A DNA stretch of 64,000 bases from Microbacterium foliorum (GTDB taxonomy: Bacteria; Actinomycetota; Actinomycetes; Actinomycetales; Microbacteriaceae): NCBI RefSeq assembly GCF_003367705.1, contig NZ_CP031425.1:682001-746000 (forward strand), read 5' to 3'. The notes beneath the pieces were generated by a model. That model was not told the DNA's origin. It did no database searches and worked only from the letters and a program-made list of their open reading frames with translations. Shown here in pieces: positions 8,092 to 15,270 of this stretch. A program made the translations under genes and the position numbers. Positions within the stretch are counted from its first letter, which is position 1, and every line of letters starts with the position of its first letter.

Positions 8092-8987
8092 AGCAGCGCG
8101 CGTCCCGCCGCGAGGATGTCGGCGAGGCGGGCCTCCTGCGCGGGCGACGGGTCGACCAGGGGTGCGCGTACCGAGCCGACCTCGACGCCCGAGAGTCGCA
8201 GTCCGGCCTTGATCAGGGAGACCCCGAACCCGGGCGTCTCGTCGCGCAGCTCGACGAGCGGACGGTAGAAGCCGTCGAGCAGGGCGAGGCGCCGTGCCTC
8301 GTCTTCCTCGACGTACGCGCGGTAATAGGCGTTCGCGATGTCGGGCGCCATGGCGAAGGCGGCTGACGAATAGAGGGGAACGCCGATACCGCGATACGCG
8401 CCCTGCGTGAGCTCGGCAGTGAGCAGCCCATTGAAGAAGGCGAAGTCCGACCTGCCCTCCTCGGCGACGGCGCGGACGATCAGCTGCATCGCACCGATGT
8501 CGCCGGTGCCGTCTTTGACACCCACCACCTTCGGGTTCGTGGCGAGTCGGCGCACCGTCTCGACCGAGTACTGCGCGCTCCCGCGGTGGTAGATGATGAC
8601 GGGCAGGCTCGCTGCCTCGACGAGCTGCTCGACGTAGGCCGCGAGCCCCGTCTGCGTACCGCTCACCAGATACGGCGGCAGCACGAGCAGGCCGTCGGCC
8701 CCGGCATCCGCTGCCGCCTTCGCCACCTCGATCGCATGGCCGAGCGGGCCACCGGCACCGGCGATCACCGGTACACGTCCGGCGACGGCGCGCACGGCGG
8801 TGCGCGTGACCGCGGCCGCCTCGCTCGCCGACAGGGCGTGGAACTCACCGGTGCCGCACGCCGGGAACACGCCCCCCGCCCCGGACTCGACGCCGGTCGC
8901 GACATGGGCGGCGAGCAGCTCGTGGTCGATCGTGCCGTCCGCGGTGAACGGGGTCACCGGGAAGAAGAGGATTCCATCGAAGTCCAT
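8088..8987 (-). CDS. 5-dehydro-4-deoxyglucarate dehydratase-like protein (DHDPS/NAL family)
   Basis: A 299-residue TIM-barrel lyase of the dihydrodipicolinate synthase family. It has GTGEFHAL near residues 45-52, Tyr133 and the Schiff-base Lys158 in VVGVKDGTGD. The PVTPF start, LPPYLV segment, KDGTGDI and the C-terminal VSLIKAGLRL / VRAPL elements resemble KdgD, which dehydrates and decarboxylates 5-dehydro-4-deoxyglucarate to 2-oxoglutarate semialdehyde. The RBS AAGG follows the stop of the SDR gene directly, and its own stop overlaps the enolase-type gene. A KDG aldolase or other DHDPS-family role is the main alternative. Confidence 0.8.
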   Translation of the reverse strand: MDFDGILFFPVTPFTADGTIDHELLAAHVATGVESGAGGVFPACGTGEFHALSASEAAAVTRTAVRAVAGRVPVIAGAGGPLGHAIEVAKAAADAGADGLLVLPPYLVSGTQTGLAAYVEQLVEAASLPVIIYHRGSAQYSVETVRRLATNPKVVGVKDGTGDIGAMQLIVRAVAEEGRSDFAFFNGLLTAELTQGAYRGIGVPLYSSAAFAMAPDIANAYYRAYVEEDEARRLALLDGFYRPLVELRDETPGFGVSLIKAGLRLSGVEVGSVRAPLVDPSPAQEARLADILAAGRALL

Positions 8988-8997
8988 GTCGCGCCTT

Positions 8998-9921
8998 TCA
9001 GGAGACGGATGCGGTGGCGGATGCGGTTGAGGAGGCGAGCTCGGTGCGCCAGCTGCGGGTCGGGTGCCAGCCGAGCAGGCGAGCGGCCTTGGCGGAGGAG
9101 AAAGCGGGGGCGCTCCCGGTCAGGGCCGCAGCCGCGTGCGCGGTGCCGGGATGGAACTGCGGAAGCAGCTCGCTGAGGGGGCGTCGGGCGAGTGCATCGT
9201 CGGCCCCGACGAAGAACACCTCCCCGTTCGGGATGTCGTCGAGGGCGGCGAGCAGCGTGCCGGTGAAGTCCGCGACGTCGCGGGCGTCGACGTAGTTGAA
9301 CAGTGCGGGCGCCGACAGCGCCGGGTCGTCGAGGCGCTCGCGCACGGTGTGCCCCTGCTGCGTCGGTGCACCCGCCCACTCCTCGGGAGCGACCACGTAG
9401 CAGGGGCGGAACGAGGCGAACCGCACATCGTCTCCCGTCTGACGTCGCAGCATCCCGACGGTCTGCTCGATCAGCAGCTTGGACAGCGCGTACGCGTTCC
9501 ACGGCTCGGTGGGCGAATCCTCGTCCAGGGGCAGACGCTCGGGGCTCCACCCCCGTGGAGCGCCGTAGCCGATCACCGTCGGACTCGACGCCGCGACGAC
9601 GCGACGGATGCCGGCGCGCACCGCCCCGCCCAGCACCGACTGCGCGAGTGCGGCGTTCGTGCGCAGGATCACATCCTCGGGCGCGCTGAACGGCACCGCG
9701 ATCGCCGCGAGGTGGATGAGAGCGTCGGCCTTCGTCCCGGCGAGTGCGGATGCCGTGGCATCGGCATCCGTGAGATCGAGCGGGAGCTGGGTGATCCCGG
9801 GGCGATCGAGGCCGTCCGTCGGCTGGCGATCGATCGACACGATCTCGTGCCCTGCTCCGACGAGGCCCGTCACGAGCGAGCGGCCGAGACGCCCGGACCC
9901 GCCGGTGACGACGATCCTCAT
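8998..9921 (-). CDS. NAD-dependent epimerase/dehydrogenase (extended SDR; uronate dehydrogenase-like)
   Basis: A 307-residue Rossmann-fold enzyme. Gly-rich NAD site TGGSGRLG at residues 6-13, Asp31 for NAD selectivity (SIDRQ), VAASSPTVIGYG near 109-120, and the catalytic pair Tyr144-x-x-x-Lys148 (YALSK). The Asp-ended second strand favours NAD over NADP. Within extended SDRs the ASS-TIGYG region and the neighbours point to an oxidation of a uronate to its lactone, but sugar nucleotide epimerases share the fold and this protein is longer than typical uronate dehydrogenase (about 265). It overlaps the upstream Gfo/Idh stop (ATGA) and is ten bases from the next gene. Confidence 0.75.
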   Translation of the reverse strand: MRIVVTGGSGRLGRSLVTGLVGAGHEIVSIDRQPTDGLDRPGITQLPLDLTDADATASALAGTKADALIHLAAIAVPFSAPEDVILRTNAALAQSVLGGAVRAGIRRVVAASSPTVIGYGAPRGWSPERLPLDEDSPTEPWNAYALSKLLIEQTVGMLRRQTGDDVRFASFRPCYVVAPEEWAGAPTQQGHTVRERLDDPALSAPALFNYVDARDVADFTGTLLAALDDIPNGEVFFVGADDALARRPLSELLPQFHPGTAHAAAALTGSAPAFSSAKAARLLGWHPTRSWRTELASSTASATASVS

Positions 9922-11246
9922 CCGTTCGCCAGCAGGGCGATGCCGAGGTCGGCGACCTTCACCGGCAGCCCCGTCTCGAGGGAGCGATTGCCGGCGATGC
10001 CGACGGCGATCGAGCGGATGCCGTCCGACCAGTCGGCCGGACGCGCGAGCGGGTCGTCGCCCGGCCCCTCGAAGACGTCCGACAGCAGCAGCTCGTCACC
10101 GCCGCCGTGTCCGCCGTCGCTGCCGTGGATCGGCACCTCGTAGGCCTCTTCCCAGTGTCGCTGCACGCGCAGCCGCTCGCCCTCCGGGCGCACGGCGGTC
10201 GTGCCGTCGGCCCCTGCGAGGCTCGGGTCGATGTGCGGGTGCAGCCCTTCACCGGCGAGCACCGCTCCGCGCTCGATCACCTCGAGCTCGGCGCGCCCGA
10301 GCGTGCCGTTGACGGCGACGCGGTATCCCTCCCAGGGCGAGTGGGCGTTGAGCGAGTACGACATCGTCGCGCCCGACGCGTAGTCGACGACGAGGGCGAG
10401 GTTGTCCTCGATCGTGATCCCTGCGCTGAAGACATCGAGATCGCGCCGATACCCGTCGTGCTCCTCCGCGTCGAGATACAGGGCCGTCAGCGTCTCATCG
10501 GCGCGCAGGTCGAGTTCAAAGAGGTCGCCGTCGTCGTGGGTGCCGCGGGCCGGACGCGCGCCCAGCCCCCGTGCCGCTGCATTGTCGGCGCCGTAGAAGC
10601 GCAGCCCGCCCGAGGCGAAGACGCGGGTGGGCTGCGAGCGGATCCACCAGTTGACGAGGTCGAAGTGGTGACTCGACTTGTGCACGAGCAGCCCGCCGGA
10701 GTTCTTCTTCTCGCGATGCCAGCGGCGGAAGTAGTCGGCTCCGTGGTTGGTGTCGAGCATCCACGAGAAGTCGATCGAGGTGACCTCGCCGATCGTGCCG
10801 TCCTGGATCACCTGGCGCAGCGCGCTGTTGCGCGGCGAGTAGCGGTAGTTGAAGGTGAGCACGACCTGACGGCCGGTGCGTGCGACCGCGTCCTCGATAC
10901 GGGCAGCGCTCGCCGCATCGATCGTGAGCGGCTTCTCGACGACCACGTCGGCGCCGGCCTCGAGCGAGCGGACGATCAGTTCGGCGTGCAGATCGTCGCG
11001 CGCGCAGATGATCACCCTGTCGACGCGCTCGTCGCGGATCACGCTCTCGAGCTCGTCGGGTGTGGCGAGTCGGGGAGCGGGTGCGCCCTCTTCGGCGACC
11101 CAGGCGGCGTGGTAGGCGGCGCGGACCGGGTTCGGCTCGACGATCGCGACGAGCTCGGCGCGCTCGCTGTGCGCACCGAGGATCGCTCCGACGTACATCT
11201 GCGCGCGGACTCCGGCGCCGGCCAGTGCGTAACGGGTCTTCGTCAT
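9918..11246 (-). CDS. Gfo/Idh/MocA family oxidoreductase
   Basis: A 442-residue NAD(P)-dependent sugar or inositol dehydrogenase-type protein. The N-terminal Rossmann domain has ALAGAGVRAQMY near residues 6-17 and the conserved VVEKPLTID segment with the catalytic-region Lys. The C-terminal alpha/beta domain contains HHFDLVNWW. ATG 11246 is used because GAGGA lies just upstream and it begins directly before the first beta strand; the frame extends upstream into the operator region without a start signal. First gene of a four-gene overlapping operon, directly behind a LacI-type palindrome. Substrate unknown; an acidic sugar or its lactone would suit the operon. Confidence 0.88.
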   Translation of the reverse strand: MTKTRYALAGAGVRAQMYVGAILGAHSERAELVAIVEPNPVRAAYHAAWVAEEGAPAPRLATPDELESVIRDERVDRVIICARDDLHAELIVRSLEAGADVVVEKPLTIDAASAARIEDAVARTGRQVVLTFNYRYSPRNSALRQVIQDGTIGEVTSIDFSWMLDTNHGADYFRRWHREKKNSGGLLVHKSSHHFDLVNWWIRSQPTRVFASGGLRFYGADNAAARGLGARPARGTHDDGDLFELDLRADETLTALYLDAEEHDGYRRDLDVFSAGITIEDNLALVVDYASGATMSYSLNAHSPWEGYRVAVNGTLGRAELEVIERGAVLAGEGLHPHIDPSLAGADGTTAVRPEGERLRVQRHWEEAYEVPIHGSDGGHGGGDELLLSDVFEGPGDDPLARPADWSDGIRSIAVGIAGNRSLETGLPVKVADLGIALLANG

Positions 11247-11272
11247 GGTGATCCTCTTCGATCCAGCAGCCA

Positions 11273-11284
11273 GGAAACGTTTTC
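11273..11284. promoter_or_regulatory. LacI-type operator before the uronate-type operon
   Basis: GGAAACGTTTTC, with the perfect core AAACGTTT (11275-11282), is 27 bases upstream of the Gfo/Idh start. It matches the CG-centred consensus of LacI/GalR family sites and resembles the sites at 12387, 19835, 26336, 26403 and 31366. Confidence 0.65.
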
Positions 11285-11333
11285 TCGACGATATCACAGG
11301 CCCGATGGCCCATCGGAGGATGCTCAGGTCAGG

Positions 11334-12338
11334 TCAGGTCGCAGACGGCGGGGCGGTGCTGCCGCGCACGACGAGCGTCGGAGTCATCGTGTGCGTCGAC
11401 CTCGGTGCGACGCCGGTGAGCTGCGCGTGCATCGCGGCCCATGCGGCCGCACCGATCTCGACGGCAGGAACCGCGTCGGTCGTGAGGGGCGGTGACGTGT
11501 AGGCGGCGAACGGGATGTCATCGAACCCGGTGATCGACAGCGCCCCCGGCACGTCGATCCCTCGCGCGGTCACCGCCGAGAGCAGGCCCATCGCGACGAG
11601 GTCGTTGTAGGCGATCACGGCCGTCGCACCACTCGCGAGCACCCGGTCGGCGGCCGCGGTGCCGCTGTCGATGTCGACACCGGCGGTGAGCTCCTCGACC
11701 TCCAGTCCCGCGGTTCTCGAGATCGCTGCCGCGATCGCCTGCTGTCGAGCCCGATGGGTCACGCTGCGGGTGGCGCCGGCGAGGTACACGAGGCGGCGAT
11801 GACCGAGCGAGGTCAGGTGGTCGACGATGTCGCGCATGCCCGCGCCGTAGTCCGCACCGACCGTCGGAGCTGTCCCCTGCGGTCCGCGGTTGATCACGAC
11901 AGCGGGGGAGAGCGAGGGCAGCAGCTGCGCCAGATCCTGCTCCGCCATGCGAGGGGCGCAGAGGATGACGCCGTCGGTGCGCAGTCGCGTGGTCCGTGCG
12001 AGGGCGTGCTCCTCGTCGAGATCCTCGCGCGAGTCGGCCACGAGCACGTGGTAGCCGTCGGCCGTCGCGGCGCGACTGAGCCCGCGCAGGATCGCCTGGA
12101 ACGTGGGGTTCTCGAGGTCGGGGATGACGACGGCGACGGTCTGGGTGCGACCGAGTACGAGGCTGCGCGCCACCGGATTGGCGGTGTAGCCGAGTTCGGC
12201 GGCGGCGGCCTGGACGCGTTGCGCGAGAGCGGGGTCTACGGTCGGATTGCCGTTCATCGCCCGGGACACGGTCGACAGCGAGACGCCGGCGAGTCTCGCG
12301 ACGTCGGCGATGCCGGCGCGTGACGATTCGCGGGCCAT
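11334..12338 (-). CDS. LacI family transcriptional regulator
   Basis: A DNA-binding repressor of about 334 residues. The N-terminal headpiece IADVARLAGVSLSTVSRAMN is canonical, with the hinge SLVLGRTQTVAVVIP and a periplasmic-binding-protein-like sensor domain ending in GFDDIPFAAYTSPPLT. The start ATG at 12338 is preferred over 12344 because GAAGGG abuts the earlier ATG but is six bases from this one. It is upstream of, and on the same strand as, the uronate-type operon and divergent from the M24-like gene, with a LacI-type operator (12387-12398) in the shared region. It probably controls both units and itself. Its inducer is likely a sugar acid or rhamnogalacturonan fragment; this is inference. 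Confidence 0.93.
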   Translation of the reverse strand: MARESSRAGIADVARLAGVSLSTVSRAMNGNPTVDPALAQRVQAAAAELGYTANPVARSLVLGRTQTVAVVIPDLENPTFQAILRGLSRAATADGYHVLVADSREDLDEEHALARTTRLRTDGVILCAPRMAEQDLAQLLPSLSPAVVINRGPQGTAPTVGADYGAGMRDIVDHLTSLGHRRLVYLAGATRSVTHRARQQAIAAAISRTAGLEVEELTAGVDIDSGTAAADRVLASGATAVIAYNDLVAMGLLSAVTARGIDVPGALSITGFDDIPFAAYTSPPLTTDAVPAVEIGAAAWAAMHAQLTGVAPRSTHTMTPTLVVRGSTAPPSAT

Positions 12339-12386
12339 CGGCATCCCTTCGCTCCGCGATCGGCCGCGGCTGTCGTCATACTACGA

Positions 12387-12398
12387 GAAAACGTTCTA
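12387..12398. promoter_or_regulatory. LacI-type operator between lacI-type gene and M24-like gene
   Basis: GAAAACGTTCTA has a perfect AACGTT core and matches the consensus GAAAACGTTTTC at ten of twelve positions. It lies in the 73-bp divergent region, 13 bases from the M24-like ATG, so a bound repressor would block that gene. Confidence 0.6.
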
Positions 12399-12411
12399 CA
12401 GGGAGAGTCGC

Positions 12412-13503
12412 ATGGTCGGAGCATCCGAAGACCGCATGGAGAAGCAGGATCGCCTGGCCCGCGTGCGGCGGGAGTTCGACGGGACGCCGCTCGTGCTCAC
12501 CTCCCACGAGGCGGTGTCGTGGTACCTCGAAGGGGTGCGCACGCATGTCTCGCTCGCGGGTCCGCCGGTCGTCGCGGTGCGCGTGGAGCAGGGCGGCGAC
12601 GTGCTCTACATCGCCGACAACGAGGTCGACCGGATGATCGCCGAGGAGCTGCTGCCCGAGGACGCCGCGCGTATCGTCCGGGTGCCGTGGTGGATCCCGC
12701 CCGCGGTCGCCGCCGCTGAGGACGTCGGGGTGTCGGTGCTGGAGTCGGTGTCGGCGCCGGAGTCGGTGTCGGAGTCGGTGTCGGAGTCGCAGGCGGCGCC
12801 CCAGCTGCGCGCGGCCAGGGCGCGGCTGCTGCCAGCCGAGACCGCGAGGTACCGCTCCCTGGGGCGTGAGACCGCGGGGGCCCTGACCGATGTGCTGGGT
12901 CGGGTCGGGCCTGAGCAGACCGAGCGCGCCGCCGCAGCCGTCATCGCCGCCGAACTCGTCGCCCGGGGCATCGATCCGCTCGTCCTGCTGGTCTCGGGAT
13001 CCGCGCGGGTGGCGTATCGGCATCCGCTTCCGACCGCCGGGCTGCTCGGCGATCGGGCGATGGTCGTGGTGTGCGGTCGCCGGGACGGGCTGATCGCGAA
13101 TGCCACGCGATGGGTGGGAGCCCCGATCGACGAGGAGCCGATCCTCGGAGTGGAGCGAGCATTCCTCGATGCCTCGGCTCCCGGCGCTCGACTCGACGAC
13201 GTCTTCGCGGCGGGCAGAGCAGCGTACGCACGCTTCGGCTTCGACGCAGACGAGTGGCAGCGACACCATCAGGGAGGGCCGACCGGCTACGCCGGCCGCG
13301 ATCCACGGGCCACGGCCTCGACCACCGATCTGCTCGTCGAGAATCAGGCCTTCGCGTGGAACCCGACCGCACCGGGGGTCAAGGTCGAGGACACCATGCT
13401 GCGCACGGCGACGGGCTGGGAGGTGTTGACGGTCGACGAGCGCTGGCCCTCGGCCGACTACGACGGCCTGCGACGGCCGGTCACTCGGACATTCGGGGCC
13501 TGA
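12412..13503 (+). CDS. M24 peptidase-like (pita-bread fold) protein, metal ligands not conserved
   Basis: A 363-residue protein with an N-terminal creatinase-like domain (LVLTSHEAVSWYLEGVRTHV) and a C-terminal region resembling M24 aminopeptidases (ETAGALTDVLGRVGPEQTE, then HHQGGPTGYAGRD and ENQAFAWNPTAPGVKVEDT). The two Asp ligands expected around the VVVCGRRDGLIAN strand and the canonical final Glu-Glu motifs are not seen, so it may not be a dimetal peptidase. Residues about 105-126 are a low-complexity Ser-Val-Glu stretch coded by a tandem repeat. ATG 12412 has GGGAGAG six bases upstream. Divergent from the LacI gene with a LacI operator before it, so it belongs to the same sugar regulon. 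Function unknown. Confidence 0.7.
   Translation: MVGASEDRMEKQDRLARVRREFDGTPLVLTSHEAVSWYLEGVRTHVSLAGPPVVAVRVEQGGDVLYIADNEVDRMIAEELLPEDAARIVRVPWWIPPAVAAAEDVGVSVLESVSAPESVSESVSESQAAPQLRAARARLLPAETARYRSLGRETAGALTDVLGRVGPEQTERAAAAVIAAELVARGIDPLVLLVSGSARVAYRHPLPTAGLLGDRAMVVVCGRRDGLIANATRWVGAPIDEEPILGVERAFLDASAPGARLDDVFAAGRAAYARFGFDADEWQRHHQGGPTGYAGRDPRATASTTDLLVENQAFAWNPTAPGVKVEDTMLRTATGWEVLTVDERWPSADYDGLRRPVTRTFGA
12724..12789 (+). repeat. 12-bp-type tandem repeat coding a Ser-Val-Ser-Glu stretch
   Basis: Repeats of GTGTCGGAGTCG with small changes code for VSVLESVSAPESVSESVSES between the two domains of the M24-like protein. The unit keeps the reading frame, so copy-number changes would alter linker length without a frameshift. 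Confidence 0.8.
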
Positions 13504-13536
13504 CGCGTAGGGACGGATGGCTGGAGAAAGTACGGG

Positions 13537-13587
13537 TGGCTGACGGGGATGGGCGTCATCGGCAGCCAGCCGGGGATCGGTCAGCCA
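13537..13587. terminator. possible hairpin terminator between convergent genes
   Basis: TGGCTGAC (13537-13544) pairs with GTCAGCCA (13580-13587), and an outer GGATGGCT/AGCCATCC pair is also present in this 113-bp gap between the M24-like and rhaB genes. There is no T-run and the loop is long, so the call is tentative. Confidence 0.35.
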
Positions 13588-13616
13588 TCCGGCCGGCGCG
13601 CACAGGGCAGCGAGGG

Positions 13617-15014
13617 TCAGCGCGGGTCGAAGCGCTCCGGTGCGTGGGTCGCGGCGACGAGGGCGCGCAGCTCGTCGAGCGACGCCGGCGCGGCACCGAG
13701 GGCACGCGCCTGCACGAGTACGTTGCCGAGGGCCGTCGCCTCCACAGGTCCGGCCAGCACCGGAAGGCCGGTGCGATCGGCCGTCGCCTGGCAGAGCAGG
13801 CGGTTCAAGGATCCGCCACCCACCATGTGGATGCAGTCGAGCTCACGGCCTGACAGAGCGGATGCCGTCTGCACCGCATCCGCGAAGGCCATGGCGATCG
13901 ACTCGACGATCGACCGGGCGAACGCGGGGCGCGTCGCAGGAGCCGCGGAACCGAGAAGCGTCGCGATGCGTGCGGGCATGTCGCCCGGGGCGCTGAGCGA
14001 TGGGTCGTTCGCGTCGAAGGTCGGCACGTCGCCCGTGACGGCGGATGCCGCGGCGAGCAGCTCGGGCAGGTCTATCGACGATCCGTCGGTCGCCTCCCAG
14101 GCGCGCACCGTCTCGCTCAGCAGCCAGAGCCCCGTCACGTTGTGCAGGAACCGGTATCGGCCGTCGACGCCGAGCTCGTGCGTGAAGTTCGCCTGGCGTG
14201 CAGCATCCGTCAGCACGGGTTCCGTCAGCTCGACACCGACCAGCCCCCACGTGCCGCACGAGATGTAGGCCGAACGCGGCGTCGACAGGGGAGCGGCGAC
14301 GACAGCGGATGCCGTGTCGTGCGAGCCGACGGCGATCACGGGCAGATCTCTGCCGATGCGCGCGGCCAGTCCGGCATGGAGCATGCCGATCGTCGTACCC
14401 GGATCCACGAGCCCGGGCAGGATGCCCGAGGGGATGCCGAGTCGATCGGCCAGCTCGGTGTCCCACTCGCCAGTCTCGACGCCGAGCAGCCCCGTCGTCG
14501 ACGCGTTGGTGCGCTCGGCGGCGGCGGCGCCCGTGAGCAGGAACGCGATGAGGTCGGGGATCAGCAGCGCGGTCTCGGCGTCGGCGAGGCGTGCGTCGAC
14601 GCGGTACTGGTACAGCGTGTTGAACGGCAGGAACTGCAGTCCGTTGCGCCGGTAGAGCTCGGCGAACGGCGCCTCGGCGTGCACCTCGGCGACGCCGCGC
14701 GCCGTGCGGTCGTCACGGTAGTGGAACGGTTCGGCGAGCAGCTCCCCGTCACCGACGAGGCCGTAGTCGACGGCCCATGAGTCGATGCCGATGCTCTCGA
14801 TGCCCGGCTCTCGCCGCACGGCCTCGGCGAGGCCCGCGACCACGTGCTCGAACAGAGCGCCGAAGTCCCAGTGCAGGCCGTCCTCGCGCTCGACGGGCCC
14901 GTTCGGGAATCGCGCGACGAGTTCGAGGTCGAGCCGGTCGTCGCCGATCCGCCCGATCATGACGCGACCGCTGGTCGCCCCGAGGTCGACGGCGGCGACA
15001 GCGGTGACGGTCAT
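13617..15014 (-). CDS. rhaB: rhamnulokinase
   Basis: A cytoplasmic FGGY-family kinase of 465 residues that phosphorylates L-rhamnulose with ATP to rhamnulose 1-phosphate. The N-terminal phosphate loop VDLGATSGRVM, the ID(S)WAVDYGL segment, HDTASAV, GTWGLVGVEL and MVGGGSLNRLLCQATAD are typical of RhaB rather than xylulokinase. It is the last gene of the left-reading rhamnose operon; a 256-bp gap filled with inverted repeats separates it from the aldolase gene, which may affect read-through or message stability. Its context (mutarotase, isomerase and aldolase upstream) supports the assignment strongly. Confidence 0.93.
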   Translation of the reverse strand: MTVTAVAAVDLGATSGRVMIGRIGDDRLDLELVARFPNGPVEREDGLHWDFGALFEHVVAGLAEAVRREPGIESIGIDSWAVDYGLVGDGELLAEPFHYRDDRTARGVAEVHAEAPFAELYRRNGLQFLPFNTLYQYRVDARLADAETALLIPDLIAFLLTGAAAAERTNASTTGLLGVETGEWDTELADRLGIPSGILPGLVDPGTTIGMLHAGLAARIGRDLPVIAVGSHDTASAVVAAPLSTPRSAYISCGTWGLVGVELTEPVLTDAARQANFTHELGVDGRYRFLHNVTGLWLLSETVRAWEATDGSSIDLPELLAAASAVTGDVPTFDANDPSLSAPGDMPARIATLLGSAAPATRPAFARSIVESIAMAFADAVQTASALSGRELDCIHMVGGGSLNRLLCQATADRTGLPVLAGPVEATALGNVLVQARALGAAPASLDELRALVAATHAPERFDPR

Positions 15015-15020
15015 CGGGCG

Positions 15021-15249
15021 CGCCCTTCGTCTCGTCGCTGCGCTCCGGTTCCTGAGCGCCCTTCGTCTCGTCGCTGCGCTCCGGTTCCTGAGCGAGCGGA
15101 GCGAGACGAAGGGCGCTCAGGAACCGCGGAGCGCCCTTCGTCTCGTCGCTGCGCTCCTCGCTCAGGATCCGACGAAGGACGTCGCTGCGCTCCGGTTCCT
15201 GAGCGAGCGGAGCGAGACGAAGGGCGCTCAGGATCCGACGAAGGGCGCT
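15021..15249. repeat. REP-like palindromic repeat cluster between rhaD-type gene and rhaB
   Basis: A unit beginning GCCCTTCGTCTCGTCGCTGC occurs in direct orientation at about 15022, 15058 and 15133, and its reverse complement (GAGCGGAGCGAGACGAAGGG) ends at about 15114 and 15224. Shorter fragments (CAGGATCCGACGAAGG) recur near 15162 and 15229. The direct and inverted copies can fold into very stable hairpins. This fills the whole intergenic stretch; no gene is credible in it. Such CTTCGTCTCG...CGAGACGAAG elements are common between genes in Microbacterium-like genomes as far as I know. Confidence 0.85.
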
Positions 15250-15270
15250 CGCGCACCAGGATGTCGGCCG

